From NCBI GenBank assembly GCA_017743375.1, contig JAGHYX010000002.1, positions 1 through 48,873 of the forward strand: a stretch of DNA of 48,873 nucleotides, in the 5' to 3' direction. A program made the position numbers and the translations under genes. The stretch comes from Chloroflexota bacterium. Lineage in GTDB: Bacteria > Chloroflexota > Anaerolineae > J036 > Brachytrichaceae. Numbering within the stretch: position 1 is the stretch's first letter; every line of letters begins with the position of its first letter. A model generated the notes under the pieces. It was not told the origin of the DNA, did not search any database, and was given only the letters and a program-made list of their open reading frames with translations. This document shows, one piece after another, positions 36,915-45,564 of this stretch.

Positions 36915-37268
36915 TCAGGTCGTCCTGCGCAACTGCTCGTTCACTCGCCGGCGCAGCGCGCGCAGGCGCGATTCAAACTCCGGATCGGCATCGTCGGCCA
37001 GCGCCTCCGGCGACCAGTCGTGACAGTCGGCCAGCGTCAACAGCACGCTCGCCGCGCCGATTCGCGCTTCGCGGCTCACGCTGCGCCGCTCCAGCAGCTC
37101 GAGCAAGGTCCAGCCCGACGCAGCCAGCGTAGCCCGCGCGCGCAGCGATTCCCAGAACGCGCCGGTGCGGCCAAAGCGTCGTTCATGGATCAGAGCATGC
37201 AACTCGCTCAAGCTGAGCTGGTCGTAATATTCCCGTTCAGCCCGGGCTTCGGCCTCGAAGTCGTGCAT
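36915..37268 (-). CDS. Conserved-looking helical protein of unknown function
   Basis: A 117-residue soluble, Arg/Glu/Ala-rich protein that is mostly helical (FEAEARAEREYYDQLSLSEL, then ESLRARATLAASGWTLLELLE, then FESRLRALRRRVNEQLRR). No family is recognised. The start is the ATG at 37268, 10 bases after the signal peptidase stop; a TTG three codons upstream is an alternative. It lies between lepB and the large membrane protein on the same strand with short gaps, so it is part of that transcript. The HEAT-like helical pairs (RSVSREARIGAASVLLTLAD) could mediate protein contacts; speculative. Confidence 0.6.
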   Translation of the reverse strand: MHDFEAEARAEREYYDQLSLSELHALIHERRFGRTGAFWESLRARATLAASGWTLLELLERRSVSREARIGAASVLLTLADCHDWSPEALADDADPEFESRLRALRRRVNEQLRRTT

Positions 37269-37278
37269 ATTGCCCAAA

Positions 37279-37890
37279 TTAGGGCAAGTTAGCGTAAGTG
37301 TGGTGCTGTACGAAGTGCAGATCGCTCAGCGGCCAATACAGCAGCAGCGCTCGCCCGATGATGTGATCCGCCGGCACCGGCCCGAAGGCGCGCGAGTCCT
37401 GGCTGAAGCTGCGGTTGTCCCCCATGATGAAATATTGATTCTCGCCTAGCGTCCACCGGTTGGTATCGAAATATAGCCCCGACTGCGCGTTCGGTGGCAG
37501 GTATGGCTCATCCAGCGGCACCCCGTTGACATAGACTTGGTTATCGCGCAGCTCAACTACGTCCCCAGGCTTGCCGATCAGGCGCTTGATCAGCTCAATA
37601 TCCTGGATCGGCGAGCGCACGATCACCACGTCGCCTCGGTTATAGCCGAAGAGCAACGGCGAGACCTTATCCACCAACAGGCGCTGGTTCTCATGGTAGT
37701 TTGGCTCCATGCTCTGACCAAGGATGGCGTAATTGCCGATCGTCAGGCGCGAGACGATGAAGACCACCAGGAATAGCGCGATCGTCTCCACGATCTCACG
37801 CAGGATCGTCCGACCGGCATCTCGCTTCTTCTCTTCTTTCTCTTCTACAGCCGTGCTGGCTGGGGCAGCTTCAGGGGCAACTTCGTTCAT
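37279..37890 (-). CDS. lepB: Signal peptidase I
   Basis: A 203-residue type I signal peptidase that cuts signal peptides of exported proteins. A charged N-terminus (EEKEEKKRDAGR) precedes one membrane helix (about residues 35-55, IALFLVVFIVSRLTIG). The catalytic Ser-Lys dyad is S60 (GQSMEPN) and K102 (LIKRLIGKPGD). The box-D/E region is YFIMGDNRSFSQDSR. The start is the ATG at 37890; an in-frame codon at 37941 adds 17 residues without support. A TACAAT-like -10 (37903-37908, minus) stands 12 bases upstream, so an internal promoter is possible. The gene sits between the DUF3467 gene and the unknown helical gene. Confidence 0.94.
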   Translation of the reverse strand: MNEVAPEAAPASTAVEEKEEKKRDAGRTILREIVETIALFLVVFIVSRLTIGNYAILGQSMEPNYHENQRLLVDKVSPLLFGYNRGDVVIVRSPIQDIELIKRLIGKPGDVVELRDNQVYVNGVPLDEPYLPPNAQSGLYFDTNRWTLGENQYFIMGDNRSFSQDSRAFGPVPADHIIGRALLLYWPLSDLHFVQHHTYANLP

Positions 37891-37982
37891 CTCTGGGGAG
37901 AGATTGTAATGGGCCAAGCCCGTTGCCGAGCGTCGGTCCACAACAGCTCACCGGCAATTGCTTATTGATCGCGTCTGTTGGT

Positions 37983-38303
37983 TCAGGAGTGGGCGCCCTG
38001 AAAGAGCTGGCTGGCCAGCGCCTCGCCTTGCTGTGGCAGATAAATTGGGCCAAACTGTGCCTCGAAGCGCTCGATGTTCTCTTGCAATGCGCGCAACAAC
38101 AGCTTGGCGTGCATCGGCGTCATCACCACCCGCGCACCCACGCGCGCTGCGGGCATGTTGGGCAGGATGCGTGCGAAGTCCAGAACGAATTCCGAGGGCG
38201 AGTGTTGGATGATGACCAGGTTGGAGTAGACAGCGTCTAAATTGGCGGGTAGCTCGATCTGCAGGCTGGTCGGCTTTTGTGGCGATGGTTGCGGCGTGCT
38301 CAT
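37983..38303 (-). CDS. DUF3467-like protein
   Basis: A 106-residue protein that resembles the DUF3467 family: the core LDAVYSNLVIIQHSPSEFVLDFARILP, followed by ARVVMTPMHAKLLLRALQENIERFEAQFG. The family is widespread, small and of unknown function. A short Pro-rich N-terminus (MSTPQPSPQKP) precedes the domain. Its ATG is 3 bases after the ssb stop, so it is very likely translated from the ssb transcript. The gap to the lepB start is 92 bases and holds nothing recognisable apart from the lepB -10-like hexamer. Confidence 0.75.
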   Translation of the reverse strand: MSTPQPSPQKPTSLQIELPANLDAVYSNLVIIQHSPSEFVLDFARILPNMPAARVGARVVMTPMHAKLLLRALQENIERFEAQFGPIYLPQQGEALASQLFQGAHS

Positions 38304-38306
38304 GGG

Positions 38307-38726
38307 CTAGAAGGGGATATCCTCACTTGGCGGCGGCGCGTCCACCATGTCCATGTGTTCAGCCGGTCCTTCGCCCTCCTCGCGTGGGCTGAGGAAGCGG
38401 ACGGTGTTGGCGACGATCTCGAAGCTGGCGCCCACTGTGCCATCCTGGCGTTGATAGATCGCTGGCCCGCCAGTCTTCGGGTCCGGCCGTAGCCGGCCCT
38501 CCACCAGCACCATCTTCCCCTTGCTCAGATACTGATTAACGACCTCGGCCTGCTTGCCGAAGACGGTGACGCGAAACCAGGTGGTCTCCCGCTGCCGCTG
38601 GCCGTTCTTGTCGTTCCACGCGCGGTCGGTGGCAACGCTGAAGGAGGTGACTGGGTCACCGCTTGGCAGATAGCGCATCTCCGGATCGCGCCCTAATCGC
38701 CCAATGATGGTGATGCTCTGATACAT
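38307..38726 (-). CDS. ssb: Single-stranded DNA-binding protein
   Basis: A 139-residue SSB with one OB fold (MYQSITIIGRLGRDPEMRYL, VTSFSVATDRAW, TTWFRVTVFGKQAE, KGKMVLVEGRL) and a short acidic tail that ends DIPF, the protein-docking tip. It protects single-stranded DNA and recruits repair and replication proteins. An AAGAGGAG ribosome site precedes the ATG. A strong promoter lies upstream, and a GAAC-N4-GGTC element similar to a LexA box sits between promoter and gene. It is the first gene of a unit that continues with the DUF3467 gene and perhaps lepB. Confidence 0.95.
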   Translation of the reverse strand: MYQSITIIGRLGRDPEMRYLPSGDPVTSFSVATDRAWNDKNGQRQRETTWFRVTVFGKQAEVVNQYLSKGKMVLVEGRLRPDPKTGGPAIYQRQDGTVGASFEIVANTVRFLSPREEGEGPAEHMDMVDAPPPSEDIPF

Positions 38727-38748
38727 GGATGTCTCCTCTTGACTGTCG

Positions 38749-38766
38749 CTAGAACAAATGGTCTAG
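38749..38766 (-). promoter_or_regulatory. Candidate LexA/SOS operator upstream of ssb
   Basis: CTAGAACAAATGGTCTAG is an imperfect palindrome with GAAC-N4-GGTC at its core (38752-38763), one base off the GAACNNNNGTTC SOS box of Gram-positive bacteria. It lies just downstream of the ssb -10 box, a position where a repressor would block transcription. It is a single site and untested. Confidence 0.35.
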
Positions 38767-38771
38767 ATCAA

Positions 38772-38800
38772 ATCTTATCTCGCCTCTCGGCTGATGTCAA
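38772..38800 (-). promoter_or_regulatory. Sigma-70-type promoter of ssb
   Basis: Minus-strand TTGACA (38795-38800) is a perfect -35; a 17-base spacer leads to TAAGAT (38772-38777). The start should fall near 38765, giving a leader of about 40 bases with a ribosome site. Confidence 0.85.
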
Positions 38801-38875
38801 ACTAGGCACATTCATTCGCACGACCGGGGATGCGCCTCACAGGAGTCGCCCCTGCCCTGCCCTACCCCCTCATTT

Positions 38876-38892
38876 CCTTTGGTAAATACACC
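38876..38892 (+). repeat. Recurring intergenic motif upstream of rpiB
   Basis: CCTTTGGTAAATACACC resembles the hoxY and M24-gene motifs. Its TTGG begins 42 bases before the rpiB -10 box, the same distance as for the M24 gene copy. Confidence 0.4.
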
Positions 38893-38920
38893 TACTCACC
38901 ACCAACTATAACCAACATCA

Positions 38921-38926
38921 TATAAT
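38921..38926 (+). promoter_or_regulatory. -10 box of rpiB (leaderless)
   Basis: A perfect TATAAT 10 bases before GTG 38937. No ribosome site and no clear -35 hexamer. It likely drives the whole pentose-phosphate cluster. Confidence 0.6.
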
Positions 38927-38936
38927 CGTGCTCGCA

Positions 38937-39416
38937 GTGCGCATCGCCATCGGTGCTGACCATGCTGGCTTTGCACTCAAGGCCAGGCTAGCCGACTGGC
39001 TCAGGCAAACGGGCCATGAGGTCTTGGACCTTGGCACGTTTGACGAAGAACGCACCGATTACCCGGACTTCGCCCGAGCCGTCGGCGACGCACTTCAGCG
39101 CAAGTTGGCTGATAGGGGCATCTTGCTCTGTGGCAGCGGCGTGGGCATGTGCATCGCTGCCAACAAGATGCACGGCATCCGCGCCAGCGTCTGTCATGAC
39201 ACCTACTCCGCACATCAGGGCGTCGAGCATGATGATATGAACGTGTTAGTGCTCGGTGCGCGCGTGGTGGGCGTGGCGCTGGCAGAAGAGATCGTGAAAG
39301 CCTTTTTGGACGCGCGCTTCAACGGCGAGGCGCGCTACGTTGCGCGCTTGAGAAAGATCGAGCGCCTAGAGAATGAGCGGAGCAATTCCTATGACGAACA
39401 CAAACGGGAATCCTAA
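38937..39416 (+). CDS. rpiB: Ribose-5-phosphate isomerase B
   Basis: A 159-residue RpiB-type isomerase that interconverts ribose-5-P and ribulose-5-P. Motifs: [11 protein letters not shown] at the start, [14 protein letters not shown] with the catalytic Cys, and [21 protein letters not shown] with the phosphate-binding His/Arg region. The start is the GTG at 38937, because a TATAAT lies 10 bases upstream; a GTG at 38928 would lie upstream of the expected transcript start. The 3' end overlaps the tal-pgi gene by 26 bases. It is the first gene of the pentose-phosphate cluster. Confidence 0.93.
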   Translation: MRIAIGADHAGFALKARLADWLRQTGHEVLDLGTFDEERTDYPDFARAVGDALQRKLADRGILLCGSGVGMCIAANKMHGIRASVCHDTYSAHQGVEHDDMNVLVLGARVVGVALAEEIVKAFLDARFNGEARYVARLRKIERLENERSNSYDEHKRES

Positions 39417-42210
39417 CTTGGCCGTGCGTCAATACGGCCAGAGCTTTTGGTATGACAACATTCAGCGCAGCATCCTGACCTCCGGCGAGTTACAGACGCT
39501 GATAGACGAATATGGTGTGCTGGGTTTGACCTCCAACCCGGCCATCTTCGAGAAAGCCATTACATCGGGTGCCGACTACGACCGCGACATCATCGCGCTA
39601 GCCCAGCGCGGGCTGGACGCCCAGGCGATCTACGAGGCGTTGGCGATCGCCGATATCCAGTCGGCAGCCGACCTGCTGGAGCCGATCTACGAACAGACAA
39701 ACGGTTTGGATGGCTACGTCAGCCTAGAGGTTTCGCCGCTGCTGGCGCACGACTACGAGGGCACGGTCAAAGAAGCGCGCCGGCTCTACAAGGCAGTGGG
39801 GCGCAAGAACCTTATGGTGAAAGTGCCGGCCACGCCTGCCGGCATCCCGGCCATTCAGACCTTGATTGCAGAAGGGATCAACATCAACGTCACGTTGATC
39901 TTCTCCCTGGAAGGCTACGAAGCCGTGGCGCGTGCCTACATTGCCGGCCTTAAGCAGCGCGCGGACCAAGGACTGCCTCTGGATGTCGCCTCGGTGGCCT
40001 CGTTCTTCGTCAGCCGCGTGGACACGCTGGTGGATAAGTTGCTGGACGAGAAGATCGCCGCGACGCCGGCGGAGGATACCGCGCGGCGCGCTTACCTGCA
40101 ATCGCTCAAAGGCAAGGCCGCGATCGCCAACGCCAAGCTGGCCTACGCGATCTTCGAGCGCGTCTTCGCTGAGCCGGAGTTTAGCGAATTGGCCGCGCGC
40201 GGCGCACGGACGCAGCGCTTGCTCTGGGCCAGCACCAGCACCAAAAATCCAGCCTACAAGGACACCTATTACGTCGAAGCGCTGATCGGCGAGCAGACGG
40301 TGAATACCTTGCCGCCGGCTACGCTCAAAGCGTTCCGCGAACACGGCATCGTCGCGCCGACGCTGCGCCAGGGACTTGACGAAGCCCGCCAGACGATCGC
40401 TGCGCTAGAGGCCGAGGGCATCTCGATGGCCGAGGTCTGGCAAAAGCTCCAGGACGACGGCGTGAAGCTGTTCGCCGACGCCTTTGAGTCCCTCCTGAAG
40501 AGCATCGAGCACAAACGCGCGGCCGTCATCGCCCGTGGTCAGGCCTCGGGAGTTGACTCGGTGCTGGGCTACGTCGAGGAGCTGGTCAAGATGAAAGCTG
40601 CCAGCCGCGTCTGGCAGCGCGATGCCTCGCTCTGGTCAACCGCGCCGGAGCACATCAAGGTCATCGCCAACCGGCTGGGCTGGCTCTCCGCCGTGGACGT
40701 GATGAAGGGCAAGCTCGGCGAGCTGAGCGAGTTTCGTGCCCGCGCGCTGGAGATGGGTCTGACCGATGCAGTGGTGCTCGGCATGGGCGGCAGCTCACTG
40801 GCGCCCGACGTGATGCGCGCCGTCTTCGGCCAGCCGGCCAAGGGAGCAGCGCTGTGCATGCACGTCCTGGACACCACCGACCCGACGACCGTGCTGGCTT
40901 TGGAGCGCCAGTTGGACCTGAAGAAGACGCTCTTCATCGTCGCCAGCAAGTCCGGCACGACGTTGGAGGTGAGCGCGTTCTACAAATACTTCCGTGCCAA
41001 GCTCGACGAGCTGGTTGGCGAACACGCGGGCCAGCACTTCGTCGCCATCACCGATGAGGGCACGCTGCTACAGCGCCTGGCCGCCGAAGAGCGCTTCGGC
41101 GCGGTGTTCATTAACCCCTCTGACATCGGCGGGCGCTACTCCGCGCTGTCTTACTTTGGCCTGTTGCCGGCAGCCTTACAGGGCATTGATGTCGCCGAGC
41201 TGCTCGAGCGCGCCGCCCAGATGGCGAGCTGGTGCAAAGCCGACAGCGCCGCAAACCCTGGCTTGTACTTGGGCGCCCTGATGGGCGGCCTGGCTTTGAA
41301 TGGGCGCGACAAGGTGACCTTCGTGATCTCGCCATCCATCGCGCCGTTCGGCTATTGGGTCGAGCAACTGATCGCTGAGAGCACGGGCAAACAGGAGCGC
41401 GGCATCGTGCCGGTGGAGGGCGACGTGGGGATCGAGGACGCCTCAACTGGTGAGCAAAGCGCCGCTGCGTTGAGCAAGGATCGGTTCTTTGTCTATCTAA
41501 AGCTGGCCGGCGATACGACGTTTGACGCGCTGATGAATGCGCTTGCTGCCGAGGGTGCACCCACCCTCACCCTCTCGCTGCAGGACGCCTACGACTTGGG
41601 CGCTGAGTTCTTCCGCTGGGAATTTGCGACGGCCATCGCCAGCGCCGTGATCGGCGTCAACCCCTTTGATGAGCCGAACGTCACCGAGAGCAAGAACAAC
41701 ACGCGCCGCCTCCTGGAGGAGTTCGAGCGAACCGGCGCGTTCAGCAGCGAACAAAGCAGCCGCTCCACCTACAGCCAGGTGAATAAGTTCCTGCGCCAGT
41801 CACAACCTGGCGACTACATCGCCATTCAGGCTTACCTGCCCTATGGCGATGCGGTGGCCCAACGGCTACATCAACTTCGCATGGCGATCCGCGAGAAATA
41901 CGGTGTGCCGGTCACGGTGGGCTATGGCCCGCGATTTTTGCACAGCACCGGACAATTGCACAAGGGCGGGGAGAACAACGTCTTGGCGCTTCAATTGACC
42001 TATGACCCTGCCGAGGACGTGCTGATCGCCGGCGAGCCATTCTCGTTCGGCACCCTCATCCGCGCCCAGGCGCTGGGCGACTTCGAAGCGCTGCGCGCGC
42101 ACCAGCGCCGCGTGATGCGCATACACCTCGGGGACGAGCTGCTGGCCAACCTCGAGAAGCTTATCGAGGTCGTGGCCGGTCGCGGTCGCCAACGCGCTGA
42201 GGAAGAGTAG
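39391..42210 (+). CDS. Bifunctional transaldolase/glucose-6-phosphate isomerase
   Basis: A 939-residue two-enzyme fusion. The transaldolase part (about residues 1-370) has [25 protein letters not shown], the Schiff-base Lys K144 ([11 protein letters not shown]) and [12 protein letters not shown]. The isomerase part (about 385-939) has [11 protein letters not shown] (about 465), [10 protein letters not shown] (about 518) and the C-terminal catalytic region [12 protein letters not shown]. It links the nonoxidative pentose-phosphate pathway to the G6P pool. Such fusions are known in Chloroflexi and some cyanobacteria. The start is ATG 39391, with GGAG 8 bases upstream; an in-frame ATG at 39373 is less likely. 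It overlaps rpiB, so translation is coupled. Gap to gnd is 79 bases. Confidence 0.95.
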   Translation: MTNTNGNPNLAVRQYGQSFWYDNIQRSILTSGELQTLIDEYGVLGLTSNPAIFEKAITSGADYDRDIIALAQRGLDAQAIYEALAIADIQSAADLLEPIYEQTNGLDGYVSLEVSPLLAHDYEGTVKEARRLYKAVGRKNLMVKVPATPAGIPAIQTLIAEGININVTLIFSLEGYEAVARAYIAGLKQRADQGLPLDVASVASFFVSRVDTLVDKLLDEKIAATPAEDTARRAYLQSLKGKAAIANAKLAYAIFERVFAEPEFSELAARGARTQRLLWASTSTKNPAYKDTYYVEALIGEQTVNTLPPATLKAFREHGIVAPTLRQGLDEARQTIAALEAEGISMAEVWQKLQDDGVKLFADAFESLLKSIEHKRAAVIARGQASGVDSVLGYVEELVKMKAASRVWQRDASLWSTAPEHIKVIANRLGWLSAVDVMKGKLGELSEFRARALEMGLTDAVVLGMGGSSLAPDVMRAVFGQPAKGAALCMHVLDTTDPTTVLALERQLDLKKTLFIVASKSGTTLEVSAFYKYFRAKLDELVGEHAGQHFVAITDEGTLLQRLAAEERFGAVFINPSDIGGRYSALSYFGLLPAALQGIDVAELLERAAQMASWCKADSAANPGLYLGALMGGLALNGRDKVTFVISPSIAPFGYWVEQLIAESTGKQERGIVPVEGDVGIEDASTGEQSAAALSKDRFFVYLKLAGDTTFDALMNALAAEGAPTLTLSLQDAYDLGAEFFRWEFATAIASAVIGVNPFDEPNVTESKNNTRRLLEEFERTGAFSSEQSSRSTYSQVNKFLRQSQPGDYIAIQAYLPYGDAVAQRLHQLRMAIREKYGVPVTVGYGPRFLHSTGQLHKGGENNVLALQLTYDPAEDVLIAGEPFSFGTLIRAQALGDFEALRAHQRRVMRIHLGDELLANLEKLIEVVAGRGRQRAEEE

Positions 42211-42289
42211 GCGCGGCCTTGAGCCACCCCCATCACGATGGATAATCCCTGCTTCATATACAAGCGTTATCTATACACTAAGGAGAGGT

Positions 42290-43189
42290 ATGCAGATTGG
42301 ACTCTTTGGACTCGGACGCATGGGAGCGAACATGGCCCGGCGATGGCATCGCGCCGGCCATGAGGTCATCGTTTGCAACCGCAGCCCCAAGCCGGTTGAT
42401 GAACTGAAGGCCGAAGGACTGCGCGGCGTCTATTCTTTAGAGGCGCTGGTGGAAGCGCTGACCCCGCCGCGCGCCATCTGGGTGATGGTGCCAGCCGGCC
42501 CAACCACCGACCACATCATCCACAGGCTGCTCGACCTGCTCGCTCCCGACGACGTGATTGTGGACGGAGGCAACTCCAACTGGCGGGACTCGAAACGTCA
42601 TTACGTCGAGTGCCAGGCCAAAGGTGTGCACTTCCTGGACCAGGGCACCAGCGGCGGCATTTGGGGCTTGCAAAATGGCTACTGCCTGATGATCGGCGGT
42701 GACGAGCCGATCTTCCGCCGTCTGGAGCCAGCCTTTCAGGCGCTGGCGCCCGATGGCAAGCACTATCTGCACTGCGGCGCTGCCGGCGCCGGCCACTTCG
42801 TGAAGATGGTCCACAACGGCATCGAATACGGCATGATGCAAGCCTTCGCCGAGGGCTTTGAGATCATGCAGAAGAGCGAGTTCAACCTGAGGCTGGACCA
42901 AGTGGCCGAGGTATGGCGCAAGGGCAGCGTGGTGCGCTCGTGGTTGCTCGACCTGCTGGCCGAGGAATTGAAAGCAGATCCCCAGCTTACGAACGTCCGC
43001 GGCTATGTAGAAGATTCCGGCGAGGGGCGCTGGACCGTACAAGCAGCCATTGATGAGGATGTGCCCGCGCCGGTCATCGCGCTCTCACTGTTCCAGCGAT
43101 TTGCCTCGCGCCAGGAAGAGTCGTTCGCCGCAAAGATCACTGCCGTCATGCGCAAAGGGTTCGGCGGGCATGCCATCAAGACGCGCTAA
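42290..43189 (+). CDS. gnd: 6-phosphogluconate dehydrogenase, decarboxylating (short form)
   Basis: A 299-residue enzyme that converts 6-phosphogluconate to ribulose-5-P and CO2 with NAD(P)H formation. N-terminal Rossmann loop GLFGLGRMGANMARR, IVDGGNSNWRDS, DQGTSGGIWG (substrate loop) and the catalytic KMVHNGIEYG are all present. It is the short form of about 300 residues, which is often NAD-preferring, rather than the 470-residue form. Cofactor use is not certain. An AAGGAG site lies just before the ATG. zwf follows 31 bases downstream. Confidence 0.95.
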   Translation: MQIGLFGLGRMGANMARRWHRAGHEVIVCNRSPKPVDELKAEGLRGVYSLEALVEALTPPRAIWVMVPAGPTTDHIIHRLLDLLAPDDVIVDGGNSNWRDSKRHYVECQAKGVHFLDQGTSGGIWGLQNGYCLMIGGDEPIFRRLEPAFQALAPDGKHYLHCGAAGAGHFVKMVHNGIEYGMMQAFAEGFEIMQKSEFNLRLDQVAEVWRKGSVVRSWLLDLLAEELKADPQLTNVRGYVEDSGEGRWTVQAAIDEDVPAPVIALSLFQRFASRQEESFAAKITAVMRKGFGGHAIKTR

Positions 43190-43220
43190 TTCGCGCTATC
43201 GTCCCGGCAGGAGTTTCTAG

Positions 43221-44726
43221 ATGAGCCAGCTTAAACGGCCAGAGCCTTGCATCATGGTGATCTTCGGCGCCTCAGGCGACCTCACCCAGCGCAAACTGAT
43301 CCCCGCGCTGTATAGCCTGATGTGCGACGGGCTGCTGCCCGATGAATTCGCCATGATCGGCTATGCGCGCAAGCCAAAGACCAACGAATCGTTCCGGCAG
43401 GAGATGCGCGCTGCGTGCGAAGAGTTCGCCCGCGTCAAGCCGATTGACGAGGCGACCTGGGCAAAGTTCGCCCGCAGCCTACACTACCAACAAGGAGAGT
43501 ACGACAACCCAGACGATTACCGCATCCTTTGTCAACGGCTGGACGCGATCGCCCAGGCCCACGGCAGCGGGCCAAACCGGCTGTTCTATCTCTCCACCCC
43601 ACCGGAGGTCTATCCGACGATCATCGAGCACGTCGGCAGCATAATGTGCACGGGCGCAGCCGGCAGCGACCGGCACTGGGCACGCATCATCATCGAGAAG
43701 CCCTTCGGCCACGACTTACAATCGGCCCGCGCGCTCAACGAGCACGTGCACCGATACTTCCGCGAGGACCAGGTGTATCGCATTGACCATTACCTGGGCA
43801 AAGAGACGGTGCAGAACATCTTTGTCTTCCGCTTCGCCAACGGCATCTTCGAGCCGATTTGGAACCGGCGCTACGTGGACAACGTGCAGATCACCGTCGC
43901 CGAGAGCATCGGCATCGGCAATCGCGGTTCGTATTACGAAAAGGCCGGCGTCATCCGCGACATCATGCAGAACCACATGCTCCAACTCTTGGCGCTCACC
44001 GCCATGGAGCCGCCGGCGGAGTTCAGTGCCGACGCCGTGCGCAACGAGAAAGTAAAGGTCCTCAAGGCGCTGCGCGTGGACACCTCGCGCGGGGATGGCA
44101 CCGTGCGCGGCCAATACGGCCCAGGCAAGATAGATGGCAAAGTGGTGCCCGGCTACACCCAGGAGGAAGGGGTTGCACCCGATTCAACCACCGAGACCTA
44201 CCTGGCGATGAAGCTATTCGTGGACAATTGGCGCTGGGCCGGCGTGCCGTTCTACGTGCGCAGCGGCAAGCGCATGGCCAGCCGCCTCACCGAGATCGTC
44301 ATTCAATTCAAGATGCCCCCGCTGCTGCTGTTCAAGGAGGTCACCGCGCGCGCTATCGAGCCAAACATGCTGATCATGAACATCCAGCCCCACGAGGGCA
44401 TCTCCCTACACTTCACGGCCAAATCCCCCGGCAGCACCGACCGCGTGCAAACCGTGGTGATGGACTTTAACTACGAGACGACCTTTAAGACGCCGGCGCC
44501 GGAGGCATACGAGCGCCTGCTCCTGGACGCCATGCTCGGTGACTCCACCCTCTTCACCCGCAACGATGAGGTGGAGGCAGCGTGGAAGTTGATCACGCCG
44601 GTGATCGAGCGCTGGGAGGCCGGCAAAGGATCGTTCATCGAGCTATATCGCTCCGGGTCCTGGGGGCCCAAAGAGGCCGACGACTTCATCGCCGCCGACG
44701 GCCGCAAGTGGCACGTTCCCGCATGA
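43221..44726 (+). CDS. zwf: Glucose-6-phosphate 1-dehydrogenase
   Basis: A 501-residue enzyme that oxidises glucose-6-P to the 6-phosphogluconolactone and makes NADPH, the first committed step of the pathway. N-terminal dinucleotide motif GASGDLTQRKLIPALY; catalytic RIDHYLGKETVQN (D189, H190, Y191, K194); then NHMLQLLALTAMEPP with the general-base His. Length is normal. A CAGGAG site precedes the ATG. The stop overlaps the pgl start (ATGA). No OpcA activator gene is seen in the cluster. Confidence 0.96.
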   Translation: MSQLKRPEPCIMVIFGASGDLTQRKLIPALYSLMCDGLLPDEFAMIGYARKPKTNESFRQEMRAACEEFARVKPIDEATWAKFARSLHYQQGEYDNPDDYRILCQRLDAIAQAHGSGPNRLFYLSTPPEVYPTIIEHVGSIMCTGAAGSDRHWARIIIEKPFGHDLQSARALNEHVHRYFREDQVYRIDHYLGKETVQNIFVFRFANGIFEPIWNRRYVDNVQITVAESIGIGNRGSYYEKAGVIRDIMQNHMLQLLALTAMEPPAEFSADAVRNEKVKVLKALRVDTSRGDGTVRGQYGPGKIDGKVVPGYTQEEGVAPDSTTETYLAMKLFVDNWRWAGVPFYVRSGKRMASRLTEIVIQFKMPPLLLFKEVTARAIEPNMLIMNIQPHEGISLHFTAKSPGSTDRVQTVVMDFNYETTFKTPAPEAYERLLLDAMLGDSTLFTRNDEVEAAWKLITPVIERWEAGKGSFIELYRSGSWGPKEADDFIAADGRKWHVPA

Positions 44727-45547
44727 GCAGCGCACCCTTCGTGATCTTCCTCAACGACGAGGCCACCTACCAACTGCACGTCGAGCCGACGGCGGAAGCG
44801 CTGGCGGAGCTGGCCGCCAAGGGCGTCGTCTTCTGGGGCCAGAAAGCCATCAGCCGGCGCGGCGTCTTCCACCTCGCGCTCAGCGGCGGCAGCACGCCCA
44901 GAGCGCTCTATCAGCGCCTGGCCGAGGCGCCATACGCAGCGCAGCTCGACTGGCCAAATGTGCATGTGTGGTGGAGCGACGAGCGCGACGTGCCAGCCGA
45001 CCACCCGGAGAGCAACTACAAGCTCGCCTATGAGGCAATGCTTAGTCGGCTGCCCCTCTCGCCTCAACAGATACATCGCGTGCCCACCGAGCTGGGGCCG
45101 AGCCGAGCAGCCGATCACTACGAAGCTGAGATTCGTGACTATGTCGGGGAAGGTCGCTTCGATTTGATCCTGCTGGGGCTGGGCGAAGACGGCCACACGG
45201 CTTCGCTGTTCCCGGGCACCCAAGCGCTCAAAGCGACCGACCGACTGGTGGTCGCCAATTTCGTGCCCAAGCTCAATGCTTGGCGGATCACCTTTACCGC
45301 GCCCCTGATCAACGCAGCCGATACCGTGTTCTTCTTGGTGAGCGGCGCGGCCAAGGCCACCGCACTACACAGCGTGCTGCTGGGGGGCTATCAGCCAGAG
45401 GCGTTGCCTGCCCAGCTCATCGCGCCTGTGCCGGGCAAGCTATTCTGGATGGCCGATGCCGACGCAGCCGCACAAGTAGCCAGCAAACCTCAATACCCTG
45501 AATCAGACTTTATCTATCGGCGAATACCGCAATCTCGCACAGCTTGA
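44723..45547 (+). CDS. pgl: 6-phosphogluconolactonase
   Basis: A 274-residue lactonase of the glucosamine-6-P isomerase superfamily that opens 6-phosphogluconolactone. Motifs: LALSGGSTPRALY, VWWSDERDVPADHPESNY and LLGLGEDGHTASLFPG, the last with the catalytic His. The start is the ATG that overlaps the zwf stop; an in-frame ATG at 44582 lies inside zwf and is rejected. It completes the oxidative branch in the order gnd, zwf, pgl. The C-terminal ESDFIYRR end is common in the family. The stop overlaps a TTG that could be read as the next start, but a ribosome site favours the later ATG. Confidence 0.93.
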   Translation: MSSAPFVIFLNDEATYQLHVEPTAEALAELAAKGVVFWGQKAISRRGVFHLALSGGSTPRALYQRLAEAPYAAQLDWPNVHVWWSDERDVPADHPESNYKLAYEAMLSRLPLSPQQIHRVPTELGPSRAADHYEAEIRDYVGEGRFDLILLGLGEDGHTASLFPGTQALKATDRLVVANFVPKLNAWRITFTAPLINAADTVFFLVSGAAKATALHSVLLGGYQPEALPAQLIAPVPGKLFWMADADAAAQVASKPQYPESDFIYRRIPQSRTA

Positions 45548-45564
45548 AAAAGGAGAGCAGAGAG

